Shown here: piece after piece, positions 56,578-64,000 of the stretch
How the letters are laid out: each line of letters starts with the position of its first letter
Position numbering within the stretch: position 1 is the first letter of the stretch
Source of the DNA: Hypnocyclicus thermotrophus
Lineage (GTDB): Bacteria > Fusobacteriota > Fusobacteriia > Fusobacteriales > Fusobacteriaceae
Direction of reading: 5' to 3'
Length of the DNA stretch: 64,000 bases
NCBI RefSeq assembly: GCF_004365575.1
Contig: NZ_SOBG01000002.1
Coordinates: 277,683-341,682 of the forward strand
The notes under the pieces: generated by a model
Databases searched by the model: none
What the model saw: only the letters and a program-made list of their open reading frames with translations
Told to the model about the DNA's origin: nothing
Translations under genes and position numbers: made by a program

Positions 56578-57699
56578 ATGCAAGAAAATAAAATTCATGA
56601 AAAATATATGAAATTAGCTTTAGAACTTGCTAAAAAAGGAGAGGGAGCCGTTAATCCCAATCCTTTAGTAGGAGCCCTTGTTGTAAAAAATAACCAAATT
56701 ATAGGGAAAGGTTATCATAAATATTTTGGTGGACCTCATGCTGAAGTATATGCATTAAATGAAGCTGGGGATAATGCGAAAGGAGCAGATATATATGTAA
56801 CATTAGAGCCTTGTAGTCATTATGGAAAAACACCACCATGTGTAAAAAAAATAATAGAACATAATATTAAAAGATGTTTTATTGCAATAAAAGATCCCAA
56901 TCCACTTGTGAGTGGAAGAGGAATAAAATTATTACAAAAAAGTGGAATAGAAGTAAAAATAGGGATATTAGAAAATGAGGGAAAAGAGATAAATAGAGTA
57001 TTTTTTAAATATATTAAAGAAAAATTACCGTATATACACATAAAAATAGCTACTACATTAGATGGAAAAATTGCAACAAAAACGGGAGATTCAAAATGGA
57101 TAACAAATGAAAAATCTAGAAAATATGTACATTATTTAAGAAATAAATATATGGGGATTTTAGTAGGGATAAATACTGTTAAAAAAGATAATCCAAATCT
57201 AAATGTAAGAAATGATAGTCTTAAAAATCATAGAGATCCTTTTAGAATTATTCTTGATCCAAGTTTAAAAATAGATAAAAAATTAAATATTATAAAAAAT
57301 AATAATGATGAAAAAACAATTTTAATTACTCAAATTAAAAATAAAAAAGAAAAACAAGATTTTATAGAGGAATTATCAAATAAATATAAAATTAAATTTA
57401 TATTTTTAAATGAAGAAAAATTTAAATTTAAAGATATTTTTAAAGAAATATATAATTTTGGAATAGATTCGATACTTGTAGAGGGCGGAGGGTTTGTTCT
57501 ATCAAATTTATTTAAGGAAAAAGAATTAATAGATGAAGGGAGTATATTTATTGCACCTAAAATTTTAGGGGATAAAGATGCATTATCATTTATAACGGGA
57601 TTTGAGATATCTAAAATAAAAAATTCTATTCAATTAGAAAATGTATCATTTAAAAATTTTGACAATGATATCTGTTTAGAATTTAAAAGAGGTGAGTAA
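56578..57699 (+). CDS. ribD: Bifunctional pyrimidine deaminase/reductase
   Basis: RibD performs deamination and side-chain reduction of the pyrimidine intermediate. The N-terminal deaminase has NPNPLVGALVV, HAEVYAL and the zinc motif TLEPCSHYGKTPPC; the C-terminal reductase has ATTLDGKIATKTGDSKWIT and VEGGG. GTG 56572 is in frame but only two bases from the aaggag site, so ATG 56578 is chosen (373 aa). It overlaps ribE by 8 bases. Confidence 0.97.
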   Translation: MQENKIHEKYMKLALELAKKGEGAVNPNPLVGALVVKNNQIIGKGYHKYFGGPHAEVYALNEAGDNAKGADIYVTLEPCSHYGKTPPCVKKIIEHNIKRCFIAIKDPNPLVSGRGIKLLQKSGIEVKIGILENEGKEINRVFFKYIKEKLPYIHIKIATTLDGKIATKTGDSKWITNEKSRKYVHYLRNKYMGILVGINTVKKDNPNLNVRNDSLKNHRDPFRIILDPSLKIDKKLNIIKNNNDEKTILITQIKNKKEKQDFIEELSNKYKIKFIFLNEEKFKFKDIFKEIYNFGIDSILVEGGGFVLSNLFKEKELIDEGSIFIAPKILGDKDALSFITGFEISKIKNSIQLENVSFKNFDNDICLEFKRGE

Positions 57700-58324
57700 T
57701 ATTTTTACGGGTCTTATAGAAGAAAAAGGAAAGGTAATTACTTTAACAAAATCAATTAATGGATACAAAATAAAAATTAGAGCAAAGAAAATAATGGAAA
57801 ACATAAAAAAAGGAGATAGTATAGCGGTAAATGGAGTATGTTTAACAGTTAAAAAATTTTCATTAAATGAATTTGAAGCAGATGTGATGAATGAAACATT
57901 AAAAAGAAGTAATTTAAAAAGATTAAAGATAAATGATGAGATAAATTTAGAAAAATCTTTAACTCTTAATAGTTATTTAGGTGGTCATTTAGTAACTGGA
58001 GATGTTGATTGTGAAGGGAAAATCATAAAAATAATAAAAGATGGATTTGCAATAAAATATGAAATTGAATTAGAGAAAAGATACCTTAAATATATAGTAG
58101 AAAAAGGAAGAATAACAGTAGATGGAGCAAGTCTTACAGTAATTGATAATACAAATAGAAGTTTTACAGTATCAATAATTCCTCATACTCAAGATAATAT
58201 TATTTTATCAAATAAAAAGATAGGAGACTATGTAAATATTGAAACAGATTTAATAGCTAAACATATAGAAAATTTAATTAAAAATGAAGAAAAAAGCATA
58301 GAAAAGTTATTAAAAAAATTTTAA
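57692..58324 (+). CDS. ribE: Riboflavin synthase, alpha type
   Basis: The 210-aa enzyme makes riboflavin from two lumazine molecules. Two related barrels are visible, each with an FTGLIEEKG or HLVTGDVD-type start and a SIAVNGVCLTV or TVDGASLTV turn. The start is GTG 57692 inside the end of ribD, behind aaaagagg; the usual family start MFTG is preceded here by three extra residues. Confidence 0.96.
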   Translation: MSNIFTGLIEEKGKVITLTKSINGYKIKIRAKKIMENIKKGDSIAVNGVCLTVKKFSLNEFEADVMNETLKRSNLKRLKINDEINLEKSLTLNSYLGGHLVTGDVDCEGKIIKIIKDGFAIKYEIELEKRYLKYIVEKGRITVDGASLTVIDNTNRSFTVSIIPHTQDNIILSNKKIGDYVNIETDLIAKHIENLIKNEEKSIEKLLKKF

Positions 58325-58342
58325 GAATAAAAAGGAGGAATA

Positions 58343-59557
58343 ATGAGTGAATATAAAAAAACTTTAATTAATAAAATAGAAACAGCATTGGAAGATTTAA
58401 GAAATGGTAAAATGATAATTGTATCAGATAATGAAGATAGAGAAAATGAAGGGGATATAGTATTAGCAGCAGAAAAAGTCACACATGAAAATATAAATTT
58501 TATTTTAAAAGAGGCTAGAGGCCTTATATGCGTGCCAATGACAGAAGAGAGAGCTTTAAAGTTAGGATTAGATATTATGGTGAAAAATAATACTGATGAA
58601 CATGGAACAAATTTTACGATATCAGTAGATTCAAAAAGAACAACAACAGGAATATCAGTAGAAGAAAGAAAGAGAACAATAAAAGATTTATCGAAAGAAG
58701 AATTAACGAAAGAAGATTTCAAAAAACCAGGGCATATATTTCCGTTAATAGCTAAAAAAAATGGTCTATTAGAAAGAAAAGGACATACAGAAGCAGCAGT
58801 AGATCTTTTGAAGCTATCCGGCTTAACCCCAGTAGGAGTTATTTGTGAAATCTTAAAAGCGGACGGAACAATGGCAAGAAGAGAAGATTTAATAAAATTT
58901 TCGAAAAAACATAATCTAACCTATATAACAATAGAAGAAATATTAGAATATATAAAACTAAAAAATGATTTAGTTGAAGAAGTAGTAAGCACAAAACTCC
59001 CAACAAAATACGGTGATTTTAATATTACAGCATTTAGTAATAAAATAGATGAAAAAGAACATATTATTATACACAAAGGAGAAATATATAATCAAGAAAA
59101 TATTTTGATGAGAATTCATTCGGAATGTTTCACAGGAGATATATTAGGTTCATTAAAATGTGATTGTGGATCGCAGCTTGAAAAAGCAATGAAAAAAATA
59201 AATGAAGAGGGTAGAGGTATAATATTTTATTTACGTCAAGAAGGAAGAAATATAGGATTGTATAATAAATTAAAAGCGTATAAGCTCCAAGAAGAAGGGT
59301 ATGATACAGTAGAAGCTAATAGAAAACTTGGATTTTTATCTGATGAAAGGGATTATTTTTATGTAATCCAAGTATTAAAAAAATTAAATATTTCTTCTGT
59401 AAAATTAATGACAAATAATCCATCTAAAATAAATTTTTTAGAAAGATATGGTATAAAAGTAACTAGAAAAAATATAGAAATAGAATGTAATGAGATAAAT
59501 TATAGTTATTTAAAAGTAAAAAAAGAAAAAATGAATCATATATTAGAAAAAATATAA
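58343..59557 (+). CDS. ribBA: Bifunctional DHBP synthase / GTP cyclohydrolase II
   Basis: The 404-aa protein starts both branches of riboflavin synthesis. The N-terminal RibB part has DNEDRENEGDIVLAAE, RGLICVPM and the C-terminal ligand region RKGHTEAAVDL. The RibA part from about residue 205 has RIHSECFTGDILGSLKCDCG with three zinc cysteines and LRQEGRNIGLYNKLKAY. Last gene of the FMN-controlled operon, ahead of a terminator. Confidence 0.97.
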   Translation: MSEYKKTLINKIETALEDLRNGKMIIVSDNEDRENEGDIVLAAEKVTHENINFILKEARGLICVPMTEERALKLGLDIMVKNNTDEHGTNFTISVDSKRTTTGISVEERKRTIKDLSKEELTKEDFKKPGHIFPLIAKKNGLLERKGHTEAAVDLLKLSGLTPVGVICEILKADGTMARREDLIKFSKKHNLTYITIEEILEYIKLKNDLVEEVVSTKLPTKYGDFNITAFSNKIDEKEHIIIHKGEIYNQENILMRIHSECFTGDILGSLKCDCGSQLEKAMKKINEEGRGIIFYLRQEGRNIGLYNKLKAYKLQEEGYDTVEANRKLGFLSDERDYFYVIQVLKKLNISSVKLMTNNPSKINFLERYGIKVTRKNIEIECNEINYSYLKVKKEKMNHILEKI

Positions 59558-59565
59558 TAATTTTT

Positions 59566-59608
59566 AAAGACCTATTTTTAAGTGAATAAAAAAGGTCTTT
59601 TTTTTTAA
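59566..59608 (+). terminator. Terminator of the riboflavin operon
   Basis: AAAGACCT and AGGTCTTT hairpin with a long T-run. Confidence 0.88.
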
Positions 59609-59662
59609 TCATAGATAAAGTATACTATTATTAATAAAAAAATAAAAATTTAGGAGGAATTT

Positions 59663-60190
59663 ATGGAATTTTTAAATCTTTTATATAAAAGAAGAAGTAT
59701 TAGAAAATATAAAGAAGAAGAGATTAAGCAAGAAGAGTTAAATAAAATTATAGAAGCAGCATTGTTATCACCAAGTTCGAGAAATAAAAAATCCTGGAAT
59801 TTTATGGTAATAAGAAACAAAGAAATAATAGAGAAATTAGCATTATCAAAAGAAAGAGGATCGGAATTAATAAAAGAATCAAATGTTATAATCGTTGTAC
59901 TAGGAGATAGTTCAATAAGTGATGTATGGATAGAAGATTGTAGTATTGCATCTATAATAATACAATTAGAGGCAGAAAATTTAGGGATCGGATCTTGTTG
60001 GATCCAAGTAAGAAATAGATATCATAATAAAGAAAAAAATATTACTTCAGAAGAATATATAAAAGGGATATTAAAAATAAAAGAAGAAGAAGTTAGAGTG
60101 GAGTCAGTAATAGCATTAGGATATAAGAATGAATATAAAAAAGAATATAAAAAAGAAGATTTAAATTACGAAAAAGTAAAATTTTTATAG
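59663..60190 (+). CDS. Nitroreductase family protein
   Basis: A 175-aa FMN-dependent oxidoreductase: LYKRRSIRKYKEEEI, ALLSPSSRNKKSWNFMVI and ENLGIGSCWIQVR are nitroreductase features. Substrate unknown. It has its own ribosome site (aggagga) and a TATACT box about 40 bases upstream. Confidence 0.92.
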   Translation: MEFLNLLYKRRSIRKYKEEEIKQEELNKIIEAALLSPSSRNKKSWNFMVIRNKEIIEKLALSKERGSELIKESNVIIVVLGDSSISDVWIEDCSIASIIIQLEAENLGIGSCWIQVRNRYHNKEKNITSEEYIKGILKIKEEEVRVESVIALGYKNEYKKEYKKEDLNYEKVKFL

Positions 60191-60239
60191 ATATATAGGG
60201 AAATATATTATTTCAAACAAAAAGAAAAGGAAAAAACAA

Positions 60240-61445
60240 ATGAAAAAAATATTAATAATAATATCAATATATGTTTTTATAAATATAAATATTTACTCAA
60301 AAATTTGGAATCCATATATTGGAGCATTTAATGGTCATTATGATCTAAGTGTAGGAATGCATGTATGGAGTGATAAATTAGATTTTAGAAATTTACAATT
60401 AAGAACTACTTTTGATATTTTACCAGGATTTAGATTTAATTCATTAATTCGTACAAATAAAGAGTTTAATGAGATAGAAACTTTTGAACCTGTCTTTGAT
60501 GAAATATATTTAGAAAGATATTTTTTTAATAAATTTAATGAAAATAGATTAGCATTTAGTCTAAAAATAGGGAATATAAGATATTTAAGATTTCCTGAAC
60601 CAGACATAATATCACAGTTTGATCAAGTGCCAGGAACTGAAGATTTAAGATATGAAAGTGCAAAAACAGGATATAAAGGAATATTATTAACGATAGAATA
60701 TAATACAAAATATAACATAGGAATACATAGTACATACTTAGATAATTTCAATATAAAAAAAGAAGATAATTTTATTGAAAAATATATATATCTAAAAAAA
60801 TATTTTAAATATATAAATTTTGAAAGTAGATATGGATATATGCAACTTAGACATCCAGTAGGAAAAATAATAAGAGGCCCGTCACCATATCAATTAGGAG
60901 CTAGTGGAAAAGGATATAATGTGTATTTAGGTAGTGAATATAAAGGATATAGAGCAGGAATATTTTATGAAAATCTTTATGATAAAAAATATAAAGTAAA
61001 CGATATACGTACTGGAATATTAGTTCAATTTGCAGATTCTAAAGTAACCCAAGCATTAGGAAGTGTAAGGTTTGATTATACAAGAAATCCAGAAGGATTC
61101 GGAATAACAATTCCAATATTACATGGAAATATAGGTAATATACAAAAAGATATACCAAAAAATAGTAAATTAGTAGGAGAAATATATGCATATAGAACAA
61201 TAACATATTGGCAAAATGGACAAGGAAGAAATTTTTATGAACATAGAATCAATTATTGGGGTGATGTAGAATCAAAAGATTTAATAGTAGTAATGGAAGA
61301 AAAACCATGGTATTTAAAAATAGAATCATTAGTAAGTCCACATACAGAAATAAAAACAAAGGAAGATATAGTAGATTGGGAAAGAGATAGACAAGGACCA
61401 GCAGAATTAAGACAAGAAGTAATATATAAATTTTATAAAAAATAA
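60240..61445 (+). CDS. Exported protein of unknown function, probable outer-membrane barrel
   Basis: The 401-aa product has a signal peptide (KKILIIISIYVFININIYS). The rest is rich in Tyr, Phe, Asn and Arg in alternating strand-like pattern (for example LDFRNLQLRTTFDILPGFRF) and ends in VIYKFYKK, in keeping with a beta-barrel. No family is recognised. It sits between nitroreductase and DUF438 genes, two genes before a secreted galactanase, and could be a channel for its products; that is speculative. Confidence 0.65.
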   Translation: MKKILIIISIYVFININIYSKIWNPYIGAFNGHYDLSVGMHVWSDKLDFRNLQLRTTFDILPGFRFNSLIRTNKEFNEIETFEPVFDEIYLERYFFNKFNENRLAFSLKIGNIRYLRFPEPDIISQFDQVPGTEDLRYESAKTGYKGILLTIEYNTKYNIGIHSTYLDNFNIKKEDNFIEKYIYLKKYFKYINFESRYGYMQLRHPVGKIIRGPSPYQLGASGKGYNVYLGSEYKGYRAGIFYENLYDKKYKVNDIRTGILVQFADSKVTQALGSVRFDYTRNPEGFGITIPILHGNIGNIQKDIPKNSKLVGEIYAYRTITYWQNGQGRNFYEHRINYWGDVESKDLIVVMEEKPWYLKIESLVSPHTEIKTKEDIVDWERDRQGPAELRQEVIYKFYKK

Positions 61446-61503
61446 CATAAAAAACATAAAATTTATTTTGAATATTAATAACAAATAAAAAATGGAGGAA
61501 AAT

Positions 61504-62691
61504 ATGGCAGAAGTAATAAACAATAGTAAAAAACGTATAAATCAATTAGTAGAATTTTCAATAGAAATAATGGAAGAAAAAGAGAAAGGGAAAAAAATTT
61601 ATGAAAAATATAAAGAATTAATAGAAAATATAACACCGTATGAAGTATTGAATTTAGGAGATCAATTATTAGAAAGAGGTTTAGAAATAAAATATATAAA
61701 AGAAAATATAGAAAAAATTATGAATATATTTCATACTTCATTAAAAAATTATGAATATGAATATCCAAGTAAAAAAAATCCTGTTTTTTATTATTTTCAA
61801 GAAAACATAAAATTAGAAGAAAAATTAAAAAAAATTAAAGAGGAATCAATAATAAAACAAGATATAAAAAAATTAAATAAATACTTAAAAGAAATAAAAG
61901 ATATAGAAAAACATTATATAAGACAAGAAAATATATTGTATCCATATTTAGAAAATATTTGGAGTTATACAAATCCATTGAAAATATTATGGTCGTTACA
62001 TGATGATGTAAAAAAAGATATAAAAGAGTTAATTGAAATAACAGAAAAAGAAAAAAAATTTACAAAAGATTTAAATATGAGAATTGGAAACTTTTTTTTC
62101 TTAATATATGGAGTAATTTTTAAAGAAAATTTATTAATATTTCCAGAGGCATTAAGAACGATCCCAAATAAAAAATGGAATGAAATTTTAAAAGCAGAGT
62201 TAGAAATGGAATTTGCATTTATAGAAAAGCCAAATATAGAAATAGAAAATTTAGATATATCTGAAAACAATGGATTAAAAGAAATGACTTTTAAAGTAGA
62301 AACAGGGGAGTTATCATTTAATCAAATAGAATTAATTTTTAATAATTTGGCAATAGATATAACATTTATAGATAAAAATGATGAAGTGAAATATTTTTCA
62401 AATCCAAAAGATAGGTTTTTTCCACGTTCACCTGCAATAATAGGAAGAAAAGTTCAAAATTGCCATCCACCTGAAAGTGTACATGTAGTAGAAAAAATAT
62501 TAGCTGCATTTAAATCAGGTGAAAAAAATGAAGCTGATTTTTGGATAAATATGAGAGGAAAAACAATTTTAATACGATATTACGCATTGAGAGATAAAGA
62601 AAATAATTATATAGGGACCATAGAAGTAAGCCAAGATATAACAGAAATTAAAAATATAAAAGGCGATAAAAGATTATTGGACTGGGAATAA
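61504..62691 (+). CDS. DUF438 protein with hemerythrin-like and PAS domains
   Basis: The 395-aa protein resembles the DUF438-hemerythrin-PAS family: an N-terminal helical region, a middle helical bundle with His residues (EKHYIRQENILYPYLE and WSLHDDVKKDI), and a C-terminal PAS-like domain with the family motif IIGRKVQNCHPPESVH and RYYALRDKENNYIGTIEV. The middle domain could bind a di-iron site and sense oxygen or NO. The ATG at 61492 overlaps the ggagg site; ATG 61504 is chosen. No output domain is present. Confidence 0.82.
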   Translation: MAEVINNSKKRINQLVEFSIEIMEEKEKGKKIYEKYKELIENITPYEVLNLGDQLLERGLEIKYIKENIEKIMNIFHTSLKNYEYEYPSKKNPVFYYFQENIKLEEKLKKIKEESIIKQDIKKLNKYLKEIKDIEKHYIRQENILYPYLENIWSYTNPLKILWSLHDDVKKDIKELIEITEKEKKFTKDLNMRIGNFFFLIYGVIFKENLLIFPEALRTIPNKKWNEILKAELEMEFAFIEKPNIEIENLDISENNGLKEMTFKVETGELSFNQIELIFNNLAIDITFIDKNDEVKYFSNPKDRFFPRSPAIIGRKVQNCHPPESVHVVEKILAAFKSGEKNEADFWINMRGKTILIRYYALRDKENNYIGTIEVSQDITEIKNIKGDKRLLDWE

Positions 62692-62743
62692 AATTTATCT
62701 AAAAGAAAAGAGTAAAAAGAAGAAATGAGAAATAGGAGAAAAA

Positions 62744-63907
62744 ATGAAATATAGAAAAGAGATATTAAATAATATTATATATATTAATATAATTTATATA
62801 TTTTTTACAGCATATACATTTACAAGTACAATAAAAAAAGATTTTATAAAAGGTGTAGATATATCAATGTTAAAACAATTAGAAGATAATGGGGCTAAAT
62901 TTTATGACGAAAAAGGGATAGAAAAAGATTGTATTGAAATATTAAAAGAGCATGGAGTTAATTGGATTAGAATTAGGACATGGGTAAATCCAGTTGATAA
63001 AACTGGAAATTTATTAGGGGGTGGAAATAATAATAAAGAAACAACAATAAAATTAGCAAAAAAAATAAAATCAAAACAATTAAAATATTTGTTAGATTTT
63101 CATTATAGTGATTTTTGGTCGGATCCTGGCAAGCAATATAAGCCAAAAGAATGGGAAAATTTAAAAGGAAAAAAATTGGAAAAAAAAGTATATGAGTACA
63201 CAAAAGACATGATATTATCCTTAAAAGCTCAAAATGCATTACCTGATATGGTTCAAATAGGAAATGAAGTAAATGGAGGAATGCTTTGGCCAGATGGAAA
63301 AACTTGGAAACAAGGAAAAGAAAAAATAGGAGGATATAATGGTTTTGTAAAATTATTAAAAGCAGGGATAAAAGCTGTAAAAGATATTGATAAAAAAATA
63401 AAAATAATGATACATTTATCAGATGGTGGAAATAACAAATTGTATAGAACTGTATTTGATGAATTAATAAAAAGAAAAGTAGAATTTGATATTATTGGAA
63501 TATCATTTTATCCGTATTGGCATGGAACATTTAATGAATTGACGGAAAATTTAAGTGATATTTCAAAACGATATAAAAAAGATGTAATAGTAGTAGAAAC
63601 AGCATATGCATATACATTAGAAAATGGAGATAGTTTACCAAATATATTTGGTAAAACAGAAGAAAGAAAAGTAGGATACATAGCCTCAGTAGAAGGTCAA
63701 AAGCAAGTGATAAAAAAATTAATGGATATAATATATAATGTACCAAATAACAGAGGAAAGGGTTTTTTTTATTGGGGAGCAGAATGGATTCCGATAAAAA
63801 ATAGTGGATGGAAGATAGGAGAAGGAAATGCATGGGAAAATCAAGCAATGTTTGATTTTAATGGAAAAGCATTAGAAACATTAAATATATTTAAAGAAAA
63901 TCCATAA
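62744..63907 (+). CDS. GH53 endo-beta-1,4-galactanase, exported
   Basis: The 387-aa protein cleaves the galactan chains of type I arabinogalactan. After a hydrophobic N-terminal segment (NIIYINIIYIFFTAY) come GVDISMLKQLEDNGAKFYD, WIRIRTWVNP, LDFHYSDFWSDPGKQ, the acid glutamate in VQIGNEVNGGMLWP and the nucleophile in VVETAY, all typical of GH53. The segment may be a cleaved signal or a membrane anchor. Ribosome site taggag. Confidence 0.93.
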   Translation: MKYRKEILNNIIYINIIYIFFTAYTFTSTIKKDFIKGVDISMLKQLEDNGAKFYDEKGIEKDCIEILKEHGVNWIRIRTWVNPVDKTGNLLGGGNNNKETTIKLAKKIKSKQLKYLLDFHYSDFWSDPGKQYKPKEWENLKGKKLEKKVYEYTKDMILSLKAQNALPDMVQIGNEVNGGMLWPDGKTWKQGKEKIGGYNGFVKLLKAGIKAVKDIDKKIKIMIHLSDGGNNKLYRTVFDELIKRKVEFDIIGISFYPYWHGTFNELTENLSDISKRYKKDVIVVETAYAYTLENGDSLPNIFGKTEERKVGYIASVEGQKQVIKKLMDIIYNVPNNRGKGFFYWGAEWIPIKNSGWKIGEGNAWENQAMFDFNGKALETLNIFKENP

Positions 63908-63910
63908 ACT

Positions 63911-63946
63911 AAAAAAAAGTTATGCTATAGATAATATAACATAACT
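63911..63946 (-). terminator. Terminator of glmS
   Basis: AGTTATG and CATAACT with inner TATA/TATA pairing; on the minus strand eight T follow, 25 bases past the glmS stop. Confidence 0.75.
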
Positions 63947-63970
63947 AAAAAAAAAAAACAATTTTTAAAT

Positions 63971-64000
63971 TTATTCAACAGTAACAGATTTAGCTAAGTT
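63971..64000 (-). CDS. glmS: Glucosamine-fructose-6-phosphate aminotransferase, last codons (5' part outside window)
   Basis: The minus strand reads NLAKSVTVE and a stop, the highly conserved C-terminus of GlmS, which makes glucosamine 6-phosphate from fructose 6-phosphate and glutamine. Only nine codons and the stop lie in the window. The call rests on this conserved tail. Confidence 0.85.
   Translation of the reverse strand, partial: NLAKSVTVE

Overview
The window is very AT-rich DNA (low GC throughout, codons strongly biased to A/T) from a fermentative, Gram-negative-type anaerobe. The gene content fits the phylum Fusobacteriota best: a single long PurL, a 3-dehydroquinate synthase fused to an exopolyphosphatase-type domain, pyruvate carboxylase, an agmatine-to-putrescine pair, exported proteins that look like outer-membrane barrels, and an Nqr-type membrane complex. 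This placement is inference from gene content, and genus cannot be fixed. No rRNA, tRNA, CRISPR array, prophage or intact insertion sequence was seen. Nearly all sequence is ordinary chromosomal coding DNA.

Region by region. (1) 1-11.9 kb: purine cluster purL(partial)-purE-purK-purC-purF-purM-purN, then a ZTP riboswitch with a terminator, then purH-purD-fhs. This covers most of IMP synthesis plus the enzyme that makes the one-carbon donor. (2) 12-19.4 kb, minus strand: dCMP deaminase, pyruvate carboxylase, a YibE/F membrane protein, and aguB/aguA. (3) 19.6-30.9 kb: an exported barrel-like protein, then a beta-glucoside locus (GH4 phospho-beta-glucosidase, BadF-type sugar kinase, ABC binding protein and two permeases without an ATPase, a chemoreceptor, a ROK repressor, a GH8 lipoprotein). 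A duplicated operator-like sequence flanks its promoter. (4) 30.9-36.4 kb: 6-phosphofructokinase, then a five-subunit Na+-NQR-like operon (nqrBCDEF) without nqrA and with a short NqrB, ending in an unknown 149-aa gene. (5) 36.4-41.0 kb: shikimate kinase, the AroB-Ppx/GppA fusion, a 41-aa small gene, a gene-poor stretch with two unknown genes, and a decayed HD-GYP gene. (6) 41-48.3 kb: Hsp20 behind a CIRCE operator, ammonium transporter, iron alcohol dehydrogenase, AraC regulator, diguanylate cyclase, LD-carboxypeptidase and a DUF547 protein. (7) 48.3-55.7 kb: GH13 amylase and a TetR regulator sharing an operator, a methyltransferase, a zinc-ribbon thioredoxin, azlCD behind tandem palindromes, and a copper operon (31-aa peptide, CopA, CopZ). 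(8) 55.8-59.6 kb: FMN riboswitch and ribH-ribD-ribE-ribBA. (9) 59.6-64 kb: nitroreductase, an exported protein, a DUF438/PAS protein, a GH53 galactanase, and the last codons of glmS on the minus strand.

How the genes work together: the purine block is split by a riboswitch that answers to ZTP, the alarm signal for low 10-formyl-tetrahydrofolate, so purH, purD and fhs can be raised separately from purL-N. The riboflavin operon supplies the flavins that the Nqr-like complex and nitroreductase need. The polysaccharide genes (GH8, GH13, GH53, GH4, ABC transporter, chemoreceptor) point to use of plant or algal glucans and galactans. The most noteworthy system is the NqrA-less NQR operon: its flavin and Fe-S sites are present but both parts tied to quinone chemistry appear absent, which suggests a sodium pump using a different electron acceptor.
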